Source: Enterococcus raffinosus (GTDB lineage: Bacteria; Bacillota; Bacilli; Lactobacillales; Enterococcaceae). From it: a stretch of DNA of 64,000 nucleotides. The stretch lies in the NCBI RefSeq assembly GCF_001886185.1, contig NZ_JXLA01000007.1, positions 38,265-102,264 on the forward strand, written 5' to 3'. The notes below the pieces were generated by a model. The model worked only from the letters and a program-made list of their open reading frames with translations. It did no database searches and had not been told where the DNA came from. This document shows, one piece after another, positions 9,111-19,170 of the stretch. The position numbers were made by a program, and so were the translations under genes. Numbering within the stretch: the stretch's first letter is position 1; the number at the start of each line of letters is the position of its first letter.

Positions 9111-9516
9111 CTGCTTCACCTCGCATTTTTTCAACTTTTTCAATGAGACGCGTCTTTTCATCACTGCTTCTTAGAGTGATTTTTTCGACAAATTCCGCTG
9201 TTTTCCCAACCGCTACTAAAGAAACGAGGGAACAGACCACCACTGCCCCAAGCAAAATCGGCCAAGTATATTTGATCGCCCCATAATATTGCATTAAACC
9301 GACACCAGCCGGCACAAATAAAATCGTCAAATGATTCAATAAAAAGTTCGCTGTATCCTCAATCGCCGTTGGTTTCAAAAGTTTGGTCTGGAAAGAAAGG
9401 AATAACAGTAAGATCCCGATAATACTTCCCGGCACGGGTAAATGAAAAAACATTCTTACGCCTTCTCCAATCACGGAATAGAGTAATAACAAACTTAACT
9501 CTTTAAACATCTTCAT
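9088..9516 (-). CDS. lrgA: LrgA/CidA family holin-like protein
   Basis: Small membrane protein with about four hydrophobic segments and the family motif LPVPGSIIGILLLFLSF. I choose the ATG at 9516 (MKMFKELS, 142 residues): an in-frame ATG at 9582 would place the -10 hexamer TATACT (9550-9555) inside the coding sequence, and the extra residues are not hydrophobic. The C-terminus is unusually charged (VEKITLRSSDEKTRLIEK). Forms an operon with lrgB; a likely -10 gives a leader of about 27 bases. Confidence 0.9.
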   Translation of the reverse strand: MKMFKELSLLLLYSVIGEGVRMFFHLPVPGSIIGILLLFLSFQTKLLKPTAIEDTANFLLNHLTILFVPAGVGLMQYYGAIKYTWPILLGAVVVCSLVSLVAVGKTAEFVEKITLRSSDEKTRLIEKVEKMRGEADDLSAGE

Positions 9517-9589
9517 CGCTATCGCCTTTTCTAAAAATAAGATAGTTCTAGTATAGCGAATAAAAGGATATGTCCTCTCCAAGTTTTGT

Positions 9590-9804
9590 TAGAATTTTAT
9601 ACATTTTCTGAAAATCATTTTTCTAAACATTGCAAAAGACAGAACTCGCAGCTACTTCCTTTTTGAGGAAGTCTTTTTCTTTTGGAAAAAGGTGCTTTAT
9701 TTTCACTTCGCATACGATTCTGCTAGACAGTTCGAGCCATTGGTTGAGACCTTTTTAGAAATTTCTTTTTGAACTGATTGAACTGCGAAAAGCAGAACTC
9801 GCAA
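9590..9804. repeat. Structured intergenic repeat, locus 1 (two units)
   Basis: A decayed first unit ends with AGAACTCGCA (9641-9650). The second begins GCTACTTCC at 9651 and has hairpin I CTTTTTC (9673-9679)/GAAAAAG (9685-9691), the spacer TTCGCATACGA, and hairpin II with outer arms TTCTGCT (9718-9724) and AGCAGAA (9791-9797). About 65 extra bases lie inside hairpin II compared with other copies. It ends in CTCGCAAAA, directly against the U-tract of the msrB terminator. Confidence 0.75.
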
Positions 9805-9832
9805 AAAAGATGTACCTTGGTTGGGTACATCT
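9803..9832 (-). terminator. msrB terminator
   Basis: Minus strand stem AGATGTACC/GGTACATCT with a TTTTTT tract that abuts the structured repeat. The stop codon lies at the stem base. Confidence 0.85.
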
Positions 9833-10260
9833 TAGTTTACGAGCTCTTTGTATTGACTATAGCCGGCTTCGTCCATCTCTTCAAACGGAATAAAGCGTAA
9901 TGCCGCGGAATTAATGCAGTAGCGTAAGCCGCCTTGATCCTGTGGACCATCATTGAATACATGTCCGAGGTGAGAATCCGCTTCTTTGCTGCGTACCTCT
10001 ACTCGGTGCATGCCGTGAGAAAAATCAGCTTTCTCAGCCACTCCACGTTTTTCGATTGGACGGCTAAAGGCTGGCCATCCACAGCCGGCATCATACTTGT
10101 CGCTAGAAGAGAATAAAGGTTCACCACTAACAACATCAACATAAATACCTTTTTTATAAAAATCATCGTATTTGCCAGAAAATGGACGTTCTGTGGCATT
10201 TTCCTGTGTTACTGCATATTCCATTGGCGAGAGCTTCTTTTTCAATTCTTCTTGTTCCAT
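9832..10260 (-). CDS. msrB: Peptide-methionine (R)-S-oxide reductase
   Basis: Repairs methionine-R-sulfoxide in proteins with thioredoxin as reductant. Start placed at 10260 ([12 protein letters not shown], 142 residues) because GAGGGG precedes it; an upstream ATG at 10302 would overlap a long inverted repeat. Catalytic Cys115 ([11 protein letters not shown]) and resolving Cys60 (AGCGWPAF) are present, but the zinc-binding CxxC pairs of the Escherichia coli form are absent (region [18 protein letters not shown]). It is therefore the zinc-free MsrB form. Monocistronic between its own terminator and the maf terminator. Confidence 0.95.
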   Translation of the reverse strand: MEQEELKKKLSPMEYAVTQENATERPFSGKYDDFYKKGIYVDVVSGEPLFSSSDKYDAGCGWPAFSRPIEKRGVAEKADFSHGMHRVEVRSKEADSHLGHVFNDGPQDQGGLRYCINSAALRFIPFEEMDEAGYSQYKELVN

Positions 10261-10293
10261 TATTTTCCCCTCTTTCACGAATCCTTTGAATAG

Positions 10294-10340
10294 GCTGAGC
10301 ATACACCCGCTGAAAAAAAGATACGAAGAATATGCTCAGC
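10294..10340. repeat. Long inverted repeat upstream of msrB
   Basis: Perfect 10-base arms GCTGAGCATA (10294-10303) and TATGCTCAGC (10331-10340) separated by 27 bases, lying in the msrB leader or promoter region. Could be an operator pair or an RNA hairpin in the 5' leader. Confidence 0.6.
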
Positions 10341-10371
10341 TCTTAAGGAATTCGCAGTCTCTGCTCTTGGC

Positions 10372-10406
10372 AAAAAAACAACACTAAGCAAAGGCTCAGT
10401 GTTGTT
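10372..10406 (-). terminator. maf terminator
   Basis: Minus strand stem AACAACACTGAGC/GCTTAGTGTTGTT followed by a run of T. Confidence 0.85.
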
Positions 10407-10415
10407 AGCTAACTC

Positions 10416-10973
10416 TTAATAGTCAAAATTTTTCAGCATTTGATTGACCGCGCCAACTGGAAAACCGACGATGCTGTAATAATCTCCTTCGATTTTTTCA
10501 ACGAAGACGCCTGCGCCATTTTGGATACCATAAGCACCGGCCTTATCCTTGTAGTCATCGCTATCGAGATAACGATTGATTTCTTCCTCTGTCAAAAGGT
10601 AAAACGTTACTTTAGCGGAAGTTAATTTTTCTTCCACTTGGTCCCCTTTGCGAATGACTACAGAAGTATAGACTAAGTGGCTGCCGCCACTCATACTGTT
10701 TAACATGCCAAAGGCTTCTTCGCGACTTTTGGGCTTTCCTAAGATCTGTTCACCCAATACCACTACCGTATCACTGGCGATCACTAATGCTTCTGAGTGT
10801 ATATCCGCAACGACCTTCGCCTTTTGTCGCGCCATTTCCATTACATAGTCGATGGGAGCATATTGATCTTTGACCTCTTCGTCGATGTCCGCAGGCTGAA
10901 CACTGAAATCATCAATCAACCAACGCAATAATTCTTGACGCCTAGGTGACTGTGAAGCTAATATAACTGTCAT
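10416..10973 (-). CDS. maf: Maf-type nucleoside triphosphate pyrophosphatase
   Basis: House-cleaning enzyme hydrolysing non-canonical or modified NTPs (dTTP/UTP type in many bacteria). 185 residues. The signature LASQSPRRQELL is at the N-terminus, followed by the conserved region ALVIASDTVVVLGEQILGKP and the C-terminal SIVGFPVGAV. It starts 15 bases after mutL on the same strand and is probably the last gene of the ymdB-ricA-mutS-mutL-maf transcript. Confidence 0.95.
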   Translation of the reverse strand: MTVILASQSPRRQELLRWLIDDFSVQPADIDEEVKDQYAPIDYVMEMARQKAKVVADIHSEALVIASDTVVVLGEQILGKPKSREEAFGMLNSMSGGSHLVYTSVVIRKGDQVEEKLTSAKVTFYLLTEEEINRYLDSDDYKDKAGAYGIQNGAGVFVEKIEGDYYSIVGFPVGAVNQMLKNFDY

Positions 10974-10988
10974 TTTTCGCGCTCCTAA

Positions 10989-12989
10989 CTAGTGTGGATC
11001 TTGAATTCGTTTAAACATCCGTTCCATATCACCATTGTTAAAGTGGATCAATACAGGACGACCATGAGGACAATTAAAAGGATTTTCACATTGAGCCAAA
11101 TCCGTCAGCAAGACTCGTGCCTGGGCTTCATTCAAGTGATGATTAGCCTTGATGGATCGCTTGCAACTCATCATGATCGCAGTCGCTTCACGGAATTTTT
11201 TGACACTGACCGAACCGGTAATCAATAGCATATCGATCATCTCTCGGATAATACTTTCTTCCTGTCCCGCGGGATACCAGGTTGGGTGTGCCCGGACAAT
11301 AAAACTATTCGGGCCAAACTCCTCTAAGTAAATACCAACCTCCTGCAAAAGTTCCGTCTGCTCCTTCAGTTTGATGGCGTCATTGTTGGGATAGTCCAAT
11401 ACAAAGGGAACTAACAGTTCCTGCAGATCATCTGAAACATCGCCGATTTTTTCACGGAAATACTCATATTTGATTCGCTCCTGTGCCGCATGCTGATCGA
11501 TGATGTACAAGCCGTCTTTGCTTTGAGCGAACAAATACGTTCCATGCATTTGTCCAAAATATTCCAGCATCGGAAAACGTTCCTTCGGCTGCTCCTGCTC
11601 TAATTTCGTAATCGCTTGTTCAATCACCTTTTCACCGGATTGCGTACTTAAGTCAAACTCCGGATGATCGGCACTCACTGTTTCTTCGCAGCTTTCTTCT
11701 TCAACTGATGGTGGCTCTTCCACAAGCGGTTCAGATGTTTCTTCCACGATTGCTGCCTTCTCTGGCTCTTTTTCCAGAGGCACGGACATCGTCTTCTCCA
11801 CGACTTCTTCCTTCAAAGGTACCGGTGTTTCAATTGTTTCTGGTTGTTTAGGTTCGACATAGAAAATACCGGTCTTCGGATCGTAGTTCAAGTCGCTTTT
11901 TTTCTTTGGCTGTTCCTCTAGCGGCAGGTCCAATTGTTCGGTTTGGATTTTTTCGACTTTGCGTTTGAAGCTTGGATTTTCACCCACATCTGGAATCAAA
12001 TTAATCTGGCGCAGGCTCTCCGCAATCCCTCGACTAATCAAGTCCATTAGTTCTTTTTCTTTCGATAAGCGAACTTCCTGCTTGGTTGGATGAACATTCA
12101 CGTCCACCAAAAGCGGGTCCATGGTGATCTCCAGCACCGCAATTGGATAACGGCCTACCATTAATTTTGATTGATAGCCGTTGATGATCGCTTTATTCAG
12201 AGCATAGTTCTTGATGTAACGACCATTGATGATCACGGATAAGTAATTTCGACTTGCCCGAGTTACCTCTGGCAGCGAGACGTACCCATTGAGGGTAAAA
12301 TCTAAGTCCTTCGCCTCGACCTTTAGCATCTTCTTCGCTGTCGCTACCCCGTAGATACCAGCGAGCGTTTGCTTCAAGTCGCCACTGCCGCTGGTGCTTA
12401 ACATCTTGTGTCCATCATGAACGAGTCGAAAGGCAATCTGAGGATGACTCAGTGCCATCCGATTCACAATGTCACCAATATTCGAAAGCTCGGTTTGAAG
12501 TGTCTTAACATATTTTAACCGAGCCGGCGTATTGAAAAACAGGTTTTCTACGGTGATCTTTGTCCCCGTTCGTAATGAAGTAGGACGCTGCTCTTCAATT
12601 TTGCCACCCTTCAAGAACAGATAAGACCCTTGTGTCTCATCAGCAGTCGCTGTCTCCAAGGTCATTTCAGAAACAGAGGCAATTGAGGGCAGGGCTTCTC
12701 CACGGAACCCCAATGTTCGAATGCGGAACAGGTCATCCCGATTATGGATTTTGCTGGTGGCGTGTCGTTTAAACGCATTTTCCACATCGTCTTGACTGAT
12801 GCCTTCACCATTATCCACGATCTGAATTTTTTTCAGTCCGGCTTCTTCGATTAGAATATCGATTTGGGTCGCCTTCGCATCAATAGCATTTTCGACTAAT
12901 TCCTTAACGACCGAGGCTGGACGTTCGACAACCTCTCCGGCCGCGATCTGATTGGCTAAGCGTTCGGATAATTCTTGGATTTTCCCCAT
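10989..12989 (-). CDS. mutL: DNA mismatch repair protein MutL
   Basis: Matchmaker and nicking endonuclease of mismatch repair. 666 residues. The GHKL ATPase motifs are present: ENAIDA, DNGEGI and TLGFRGEAL. After an acidic Pro/Glu-rich linker the C-terminal dimer domain carries the endonuclease motif DQHA-X2-E-X4-E beginning near residue 498, plus the [10 protein letters not shown] and CPHGRP metal-site motifs. This is therefore the nuclease-active type expected in a bacterium without MutH. Follows mutS by 21 bases. Confidence 0.98.
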   Translation of the reverse strand: MGKIQELSERLANQIAAGEVVERPASVVKELVENAIDAKATQIDILIEEAGLKKIQIVDNGEGISQDDVENAFKRHATSKIHNRDDLFRIRTLGFRGEALPSIASVSEMTLETATADETQGSYLFLKGGKIEEQRPTSLRTGTKITVENLFFNTPARLKYVKTLQTELSNIGDIVNRMALSHPQIAFRLVHDGHKMLSTSGSGDLKQTLAGIYGVATAKKMLKVEAKDLDFTLNGYVSLPEVTRASRNYLSVIINGRYIKNYALNKAIINGYQSKLMVGRYPIAVLEITMDPLLVDVNVHPTKQEVRLSKEKELMDLISRGIAESLRQINLIPDVGENPSFKRKVEKIQTEQLDLPLEEQPKKKSDLNYDPKTGIFYVEPKQPETIETPVPLKEEVVEKTMSVPLEKEPEKAAIVEETSEPLVEEPPSVEEESCEETVSADHPEFDLSTQSGEKVIEQAITKLEQEQPKERFPMLEYFGQMHGTYLFAQSKDGLYIIDQHAAQERIKYEYFREKIGDVSDDLQELLVPFVLDYPNNDAIKLKEQTELLQEVGIYLEEFGPNSFIVRAHPTWYPAGQEESIIREMIDMLLITGSVSVKKFREATAIMMSCKRSIKANHHLNEAQARVLLTDLAQCENPFNCPHGRPVLIHFNNGDMERMFKRIQDPH

Positions 12990-13010
12990 CGTATCCGTCC
13001 TTTCTTCGTG

Positions 13011-15566
13011 TTAAATCCGTTTTTGTAATTCGTATAGGAAGTTTAATGCCTCCATTGGATTCATTTCAAGTAAATTGGCTTTCTTGATACTATCCACAAC
13101 TCCTAATTCAGCAGTGGATACTTCGTTGAACAAAGAGAGTTGCTCCGTTTCTTCAACGACTTCCATATTTTTCTGTATCGGCGTATCGGCTTCCAAAGCG
13201 GATAAAATCGTTGCCGCACGGGAAAGCAAGTCGGTAGGCATACCAGCGATTTTGGCTACGTGAATCCCGTAGCTTTTATCAGCGGGACCATCCATTAATT
13301 TGTGCAGGAAGACAACTTCGCCGTTCTGCTCTACAGCACCCACGTGCACATTTTTTAGCTGCGGCAAAGTTTCTTCTAAGACTGTCAATTCATGATAGTG
13401 GGTTGAAAATAGCGTCTTGGCCTTAACATTTTTGTGGATGTATTCAATGATTGCCTGTGCTAAGGCCATTCCGTCGTAAGTTGCTGTTCCACGACCCAAT
13501 TCGTCAAACAGAATCAAACTGTTTGGTGTCGCATGACGCAACGCTTGATTCGCCTCCATCATTTCCACCATGAAAGTGGATTGTCCCGCAATCAAATCAT
13601 CACTAGCTCCGATTCTGGTAAAGATCTGATCGAAAATCGGCAGCTCCGCACTTTCCGCAGGGACAAAACAGCCCATTTGCGCCATGATCACTGTCAACGC
13701 TAATTGTCGCATGTAGGTACTTTTCCCAGACATATTCGGTCCAGTAATCAATAGCAGCAATTCATCTGGATTCATGTGGACGCTGTTTGGGATGTATTCT
13801 TGATGCCCCAAGACCTTCTCCACAACTGGATGACGACCTTCGTTGATCTGCAAATTATGGGTACCGACTTCCATTGTCGGCTGCACGTATTGATAACGCT
13901 CGCTGACTGTTGCAAAGCTTTGCAGCACATCAGTTGCACTCAAGCTTTTCGCGAGTTTTTGCAAACGTGTAATCGCCTGTTTGACTTCATTTCGTACTTC
14001 TAGGAAAAGGTTGTATTCTAGCGCAACCGATTTTTCTTCGGCTTCCAAAATCAAGGTTTCTAGCTTCTTCAATTCTGGCGTGATAAAGCGTTCCGCATTC
14101 GCTAAAGTTTGTTTCCGCTCGTATTTGCCTTCTTCTAGATTGGCCAAGTTAGACTTCGTAATCTCGATATAGTAGCCAAACACACGGTTATAGCCAACTT
14201 TTAAGGTCTTGATCCCTGTTGCTTCACGCTCGCGGGCTTCCAATTCTGCCAGCCAGGTTTTGCCGTTTTTCATGGCTTCCCGATATTGATCCAGTTGTTC
14301 GTTGTACCCGTCTTTGATGACATTTCCTTCAGTGATTTGCAGCGGTGCATCATCGGTGATCGCTTTTTCAATCAAATTGACCAGATCATCCATAGGCTCC
14401 ATATCAACCAGCAGATCGTTCCATTCTCCCTGATTGATCCCAGTCAGCAATTGGCGAATCTGTGGCACCTGCATCAACGAGGTCTTCAATTGAATCAAAT
14501 CACGTCCATTGACGCTCCCAAAAGCAACCCGACCAGCTAAGCGCTCCAAATCATACACTTTCGTCAGTGCTTCATTCAGATCCATCCGTTCAAAATACGC
14601 GTTCAATAAAGAAGAAACCATCGCTTGACGAGCATTGATCTGGCGTTTTTGAATCAATGGACGATCAATCCATTGCTTCAGTAAACGTCCGCCCATCGCG
14701 GTCTTCGTTTCATCTAAGAGCCACAGTAAGGTCCCTTGTTTTTTCCCTGTTCGGATCGAACGAGTCAATTCCAAGTTGGTTTTAGAGAAATAATCCAGCT
14801 TCAAAAAATGCTCCGGCTGATATTCCTCAGCTTTTTGAATATGTCCTAAGCTGCGTTTTTGTGTGACAGATAGATACGTCAACAGCTTGCCGGTCGCTTC
14901 TTTTTCTAGCTCATCGGTGATGTCCGCGGTTAAAAAGCTGAATTCAGCATTGTCTTCGATCGTTTCCTGCTGTGAAAAGACGAGGCCTAGGCGTTCCGCC
15001 AAATTTTTCTGCAACGCTTCTGGAATCTCGCTGCCTAAAACAATCTCTTTCGTTTGCAGAGCTGTCGCTTCATTCATTACCGCTTCTTCATCGTGTAACA
15101 ATGCAGTTTTTAACTCCCCTGTCGAAAGATCGACATAAGCAAACCCAAATTTATCTTTAACTTGTGTGACTGCGGTCAAAAAGTTATTGGCTTTGGCTTC
15201 GATGCCCTTGCCTTCCATCAACGTTCCAGGTGTGATCAACTGGACGACTTCTCTTTTGACCATCCCTTTGGCTTGTTTGGGATCCTCCATTTGCTCACAA
15301 ATGGCTACTTTATAGCCTTGTTCAACCAAGGTATCAATGTACCCTTGAGCTGAATGGTGGGGGACTCCGCACATAGGAATCGGATCCTCCGCATTCCGAT
15401 TTCGGCTGGTTAGTGTAAGCTCCAATAGCTGTGAAACCTTGATCGCATCCTCATTAAAGAGCTCGTAAAAATCTCCCAAACGGTAAAATAAAAATGCGTC
15501 TTTATATTGTTCCTTGATCGCCAAATATTGTTCCATCATCGGCGTATTTTTCGTTTTTTGAGGCAT
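13011..15566 (-). CDS. mutS: DNA mismatch repair ATPase MutS
   Basis: Mismatch sensor. 851 residues. The mismatch-reading Phe-Tyr-Glu is at residues 33-35 in GDFYELF. The C-terminal ABC-type ATPase has Walker [10 protein letters not shown], signature STFMVEM and Walker [12 protein letters not shown]. Its ATG overlaps the end of the ricA-like gene by one base, showing tight coupling within the ymdB-ricA-mutS-mutL order known from Bacillus and enterococci. Confidence 0.98.
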   Translation of the reverse strand: MPQKTKNTPMMEQYLAIKEQYKDAFLFYRLGDFYELFNEDAIKVSQLLELTLTSRNRNAEDPIPMCGVPHHSAQGYIDTLVEQGYKVAICEQMEDPKQAKGMVKREVVQLITPGTLMEGKGIEAKANNFLTAVTQVKDKFGFAYVDLSTGELKTALLHDEEAVMNEATALQTKEIVLGSEIPEALQKNLAERLGLVFSQQETIEDNAEFSFLTADITDELEKEATGKLLTYLSVTQKRSLGHIQKAEEYQPEHFLKLDYFSKTNLELTRSIRTGKKQGTLLWLLDETKTAMGGRLLKQWIDRPLIQKRQINARQAMVSSLLNAYFERMDLNEALTKVYDLERLAGRVAFGSVNGRDLIQLKTSLMQVPQIRQLLTGINQGEWNDLLVDMEPMDDLVNLIEKAITDDAPLQITEGNVIKDGYNEQLDQYREAMKNGKTWLAELEAREREATGIKTLKVGYNRVFGYYIEITKSNLANLEEGKYERKQTLANAERFITPELKKLETLILEAEEKSVALEYNLFLEVRNEVKQAITRLQKLAKSLSATDVLQSFATVSERYQYVQPTMEVGTHNLQINEGRHPVVEKVLGHQEYIPNSVHMNPDELLLLITGPNMSGKSTYMRQLALTVIMAQMGCFVPAESAELPIFDQIFTRIGASDDLIAGQSTFMVEMMEANQALRHATPNSLILFDELGRGTATYDGMALAQAIIEYIHKNVKAKTLFSTHYHELTVLEETLPQLKNVHVGAVEQNGEVVFLHKLMDGPADKSYGIHVAKIAGMPTDLLSRAATILSALEADTPIQKNMEVVEETEQLSLFNEVSTAELGVVDSIKKANLLEMNPMEALNFLYELQKRI

Positions 15567-15952
15567 TATTGCGCTCCCTCCTCTGTTGCTTCATCTGCTT
15601 CTATCGCGGCATTGACCTCTTTTTGGATCATATTGGTCAAGTGCTGCAGCAGGTCGTTTGCTTCAAATAGCTGTTCGCGGTATGCGATGACTAATGGATG
15701 CTGATCGAATTCTTTAGTCAGACGATCCGCTTCCTTCAATGCTTCTCGTTCTGCTTCGGGTTTGCCGTAGTGGGCAAACTGTACCGCATCTTTTTGTGCA
15801 GCTTTGATGCCTTCTTCTAATTCCTGAAGTGTGTCGTTTTCTTCTACTCGTTTTTTCAGCTGTTGAAAACGGATAATTATTTCATTTTCCCCTAATAATG
15901 CGGTTAAATGAGATAAAGCCGCTTCAACGGCGGCTTCATTTGCTAGATTCAT
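15566..15952 (-). CDS. ricA: RicA (YmcA)-like YlbF/YmcA family protein
   Basis: 128-residue all-helical protein of the YlbF/YmcA family. In Bacillus RicA acts with RicF and RicT to activate RNase Y-dependent RNA processing. Assigned mainly from helical composition plus position between ymdB and mutS, the Bacillus ymcA location. The protein contains no cysteine at all, so this subunit cannot supply a ligand to the Fe-S clusters reported for the Bacillus complex. The Glu/Ala-rich C-terminal tail is probably disordered. Confidence 0.8.
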   Translation of the reverse strand: MNLANEAAVEAALSHLTALLGENEIIIRFQQLKKRVEENDTLQELEEGIKAAQKDAVQFAHYGKPEAEREALKEADRLTKEFDQHPLVIAYREQLFEANDLLQHLTNMIQKEVNAAIEADEATEEGAQ

Positions 15953-15967
15953 TTTATCCCTCTGCTT

Positions 15968-16762
15968 CTATTCTCTAAATGGACGATCCTCGTTGATTAA
16001 AACTGTTTCAATCTTTTGTCCGTGACCGTTCTTATCAATGTCGATCACGCAAGCCGATAACACTGTTCGACCTTCTTCGATCACTTCAAAACGATGCGGC
16101 AGTGCGGTTAAAAATTTTTCAATGATCGGTTCTTTCTTCATTCCTAAAATACCATCGTAAGGTCCAGTCATTCCAACATCTGTCAGATAAGCTGTTCCCT
16201 TAGGTAAAATTCGTGCATCATTGGTTTGAACATGGGTATGGGTGCCCACGACTGCCGAAACACGGCCATCTGCGAACCAGCCCATCGCCTGTTTTTCACT
16301 CGTTGTTTCTCCATGGAAATCCACAAAAATGTAAGGCGTACGCTTCTGTGCTTCAGTGATCAACTGATCCGCGATACGAAAAGGATCGTCTAGATCTGTC
16401 ATGAATGAACGTCCCTGCAGGTTGATGATCGCAAGCTCTAGGTCGTTCACCTTCACATATAGATGGCCCTTCCCTGGTGCACCTTCTGGAAAGTTCGCAG
16501 GTCGGATCATTTTCTTCGCGTCAGTTATAAATTCAAAAATCGCTTTGTTGTCCCACGTATGGTTCCCCATCGTTACAACATCAACACCATCTTGCAAAAA
16601 TTTCTTATAGATTTTTTCCGTAATTCCACGACCAGCTGCCGCGTTCTCGCCATTGACGATCGTCAACTGTGGATGGTATTTCTTCTTCAATCGCGGTAAA
16701 TAATCGCTCAGCATTTGCCGACCTAACGAACCAACAACATCCCCAATGAATAATAAGCGCAC
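15968..16762 (-). CDS. ymdB: YmdB-type metallophosphoesterase
   Basis: 264-residue calcineurin-like phosphodiesterase (TIGR00282 family); Bacillus YmdB hydrolyses 2',3'-cyclic nucleotides and affects biofilm and motility decisions. Metal-site motifs are clear: FIGDVVGSLGR, NGENAAAGRGI, GNHTWDNK, VDFHGETTSEK and VGTHTHVQTND. First gene of the ymdB-ricA-mutS-mutL-maf unit, with a TATAAT -10 on the minus strand at 16798-16803 and only a weak -35. Confidence 0.95.
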   Translation of the reverse strand: MRLLFIGDVVGSLGRQMLSDYLPRLKKKYHPQLTIVNGENAAAGRGITEKIYKKFLQDGVDVVTMGNHTWDNKAIFEFITDAKKMIRPANFPEGAPGKGHLYVKVNDLELAIINLQGRSFMTDLDDPFRIADQLITEAQKRTPYIFVDFHGETTSEKQAMGWFADGRVSAVVGTHTHVQTNDARILPKGTAYLTDVGMTGPYDGILGMKKEPIIEKFLTALPHRFEVIEEGRTVLSACVIDIDKNGHGQKIETVLINEDRPFRE

Positions 16763-16852
16763 TTTTTTTCCCCTTCTCTAGTTAAGCATCTTGTCTTATT
16801 ATAGTTGTTTTTGCTTGAAAATAAAAGATTCCATTCAACTTGCTGAAGGCAA

Positions 16853-16886
16853 TTAAAAAACTGCAGGCAGTCGTTCACCCGCAGTT
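16853..16886 (-). terminator. Terminator of the TcaA-like gene
   Basis: Minus strand stem AACTGCGGG/CCTGCAGTT with one mismatch, followed by TTTTTT, just after the stop codon at 16895. Confidence 0.8.
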
Positions 16887-16894
16887 TCTACTTT

Positions 16895-17974
16895 TTAAAC
16901 AACCTCGGCGGCGCCATCCTTATCCCAATGCGCATTTTGTTCATTTTCCGAGTGATAACTTTTCACATGCTCCCATTTCTCAGGGTCTTGCTGGTAGGTG
17001 TTAAAATCCAGTTCATCGATCAGCCATTTTTTCTGTTCTTCCTCATAAACAAGGCTGGCAATCGCATTTTGTCTATCTGAAAACAGCGCTTCATCGATTC
17101 CGACTTCCTCCACCAATTGCATCGAACGTTTAAGATCAATGTACAAGTCCAATTGAACCTTCGTTTGGCCGTTGTTTACCGAGATCGAATCACAATCAAT
17201 CTTAATGTTCTGAAACTGCTGATCGAAGCTCTTTAAGTAGGGCTTCAATTGATCAAAGCCCGTCTTCATCTCTTCCTTATGCTCCTTGGAGGCTATCAGT
17301 TGTGAGACGTTCAGACCGTCACGAATCCCTTGATTAAAGGAATCAAAATAGTTGACCGCTGAGGCTAGCAAATGTTTTTGAAAGGCTTGATTCCCTTCAT
17401 ACAAGCTATTTTCTTTAACCGTCAACCGCTGATCCTCTGAATTCAGGTCGACTGTTTCCTTGGCTTCTTTTGCACCAAATTTTGGATGTGCCATTTCATA
17501 GACTACATCGTATTCGCCTGGCAAGAAAGGGCCGAAGGTATATTTATTCCAGTCTTCCACATAGTCACCGGAGACTTCTTGGCCTTGAATGGAGGCTCTA
17601 AGCTCTGTGCCCTTAGGCAATTCAATGACAAGAAAACGAGCCGTTGGATAGATCTGAGCCGGCTTTCTAAAGGAAGAGCCTTCTTCAATCGTGAAATGCC
17701 CTTCCTTTTTCAGCAGCTTCACAACCTGTTCTTTTTTCATCTTCTTTACCTGCTGATAAAAGACGGTTCGTGCATTTTTTGAAATCTTTTTTTTGTTGGA
17801 ATAGCTGGGCATGTATTGTTTTACTGTCTCAGTATCCTTTTCAATAAGTGCCGTTGCAAGGCGCTCCACCGTTGCCTCTTCACTGTTTCTATAACTGGAG
17901 TAGCTGATGAAACCAAAAACAGTTATGGCTATTATGGCAATAACTGCCAGCGTTCCAGTCTTTCTATTCATCAA
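16895..17974 (-). CDS. TcaA/YvbJ-like membrane-anchored extracytoplasmic protein
   Basis: 359 residues with one N-terminal membrane segment (about residues 8-25) and a large outer region. The layout resembles the TcaA/YvbJ group: an anchored beta-rich domain (ELPKGTELRASIQGQEVSG) followed by a C-terminal NTF2-like domain (about 200-340). Unlike Staphylococcus TcaA it has no N-terminal zinc ribbon. It overlaps the upstream lipoprotein gene by 11 bases, so the two are translated together and probably work at the envelope together. Function is otherwise unknown. Confidence 0.75.
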   Translation of the reverse strand: MMNRKTGTLAVIAIIAITVFGFISYSSYRNSEEATVERLATALIEKDTETVKQYMPSYSNKKKISKNARTVFYQQVKKMKKEQVVKLLKKEGHFTIEEGSSFRKPAQIYPTARFLVIELPKGTELRASIQGQEVSGDYVEDWNKYTFGPFLPGEYDVVYEMAHPKFGAKEAKETVDLNSEDQRLTVKENSLYEGNQAFQKHLLASAVNYFDSFNQGIRDGLNVSQLIASKEHKEEMKTGFDQLKPYLKSFDQQFQNIKIDCDSISVNNGQTKVQLDLYIDLKRSMQLVEEVGIDEALFSDRQNAIASLVYEEEQKKWLIDELDFNTYQQDPEKWEHVKSYHSENEQNAHWDKDGAAEVV

Positions 17975-19082
17975 GCCCGCCTCTAAAGGCCGCTTTCATT
18001 GATTTAAAATAGTAATTCCGGCTTTCATTCGCTGAGTTGATTTCCCACTTGCCGTCTTTTTTCTCAAGCTTCACTTGGTAGCCTTCACCGTTCATATTGT
18101 CATCAGTATTAATCGGTGCTTCATTGATTTTCGCTGGCAATTCCTGCAGCAAATATTTTTCAGCATCGCGACGAACACTAGTATAGTCTGTATATTTCCC
18201 CTCATTTTCCTCTACGAATTTATCCGTAATAGATTCTGTATCAACATCATCTAAAAATACCATTTCCGGACGAACGTAAATCACCGCGGATTCAGGGAAG
18301 AATTCCTTAAAGCTATAGGTCACTTTGCCTTTTTCCGCATTTGTCTGCTGGATCTGTGTAATGACTTTGTCCAGTTCCGCTGTTGATGGCTCGTAGTCAG
18401 AGAATTCGTCCTTCAAACTATTGATGCTCTCTTCTTTGAAGGTTTTTCTTTCCGCGTCCACATCGTTAGCCAATTCAAGTTTTCCAGCAGCTTTCTTCTC
18501 TTCCTCTTTCACTTCATCAGAACCATAAAAGACTTTTGTGATATACTGCCCTGTCAAGGCCTGAACAGCTTTTGTATCATCATTGTATTTCTTTGTGTTC
18601 AGCTTCAGCTCAACACCCTCATCTTTGTCTTCATCTGAATAATACATTGGTTTATAGTGCAGCTCATATTCCGCATCTTTTTTCACTTCAAAAACTAGCG
18701 GCTCCGTAAAACTCTTATCTTCAGACAGACTTTCACTACTCATTACTTTAAAGTTATCATTCGAGTCATAAACATGCTCCGAAGAAACTTTTTTCCCATC
18801 TTCATCATACAAAGCAAAATCAGTAGAGGAAACATCTAATTTGTCCTTAGATTTGTTTTTGACTTTGATATCCAATGCCAAAAAGCCCGTTTCATCATCA
18901 ACCTTTTCCCCATCAGGGATGATGTAACTACCGCCTTCGACACTCAATTCAACCTTAGAAGATTGTGCTGTATTTTCCTTTTTATCTTCTTTTTTCGACT
19001 CACCGCCGCCTGAACAAGCAGTCAATGTTAGTAACAAGCTGCTCAGTAAAACCAATCCGCTAAAAACCCTAAACTTTTTCAT
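17964..19082 (-). CDS. Lipoprotein with DUF5105-like domain
   Basis: 372 residues with a signal peptide and lipobox LTAC (Cys23), then a Ser/Lys/Glu-rich linker. The first domain (about 45-165) looks like the DUF4352/telokin-like Ig fold seen in Gram-positive lipoproteins (FLALDIKVKNKSKDKLDV). The C-terminal part resembles DUF5105. Preceded by AGGAGGAG and a good promoter. It forms a two-gene operon with the TcaA-like gene. Role unknown; envelope sensing or stress is only a guess. Confidence 0.8.
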   Translation of the reverse strand: MKKFRVFSGLVLLSSLLLTLTACSGGGESKKEDKKENTAQSSKVELSVEGGSYIIPDGEKVDDETGFLALDIKVKNKSKDKLDVSSTDFALYDEDGKKVSSEHVYDSNDNFKVMSSESLSEDKSFTEPLVFEVKKDAEYELHYKPMYYSDEDKDEGVELKLNTKKYNDDTKAVQALTGQYITKVFYGSDEVKEEEKKAAGKLELANDVDAERKTFKEESINSLKDEFSDYEPSTAELDKVITQIQQTNAEKGKVTYSFKEFFPESAVIYVRPEMVFLDDVDTESITDKFVEENEGKYTDYTSVRRDAEKYLLQELPAKINEAPINTDDNMNGEGYQVKLEKKDGKWEINSANESRNYYFKSMKAAFRGGLDE

Positions 19083-19140
19083 GCGTACTCCTCCTAAATA
19101 CCCTATTTAATAAGCACATAAAAAAACACTTATTATCTAT

Positions 19141-19170
19141 ATGATAAACGGAAAATAGCGTCTTCGTCAA
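19141..19170 (-). promoter_or_regulatory. Promoter of the lipoprotein/TcaA-like operon
   Basis: Minus strand: -35 TTGACG (19165-19170), 18-base spacer, -10 TATCAT (19141-19146). Confidence 0.65.

Noticed and set aside
9590-9832. Structured repeats as ordinary terminators
   Set aside because: Separate true terminators with U-tracts lie directly beside the repeats at msrB, gltX and nupQ; the repeat hairpins lack a following T-run on the minus strand.
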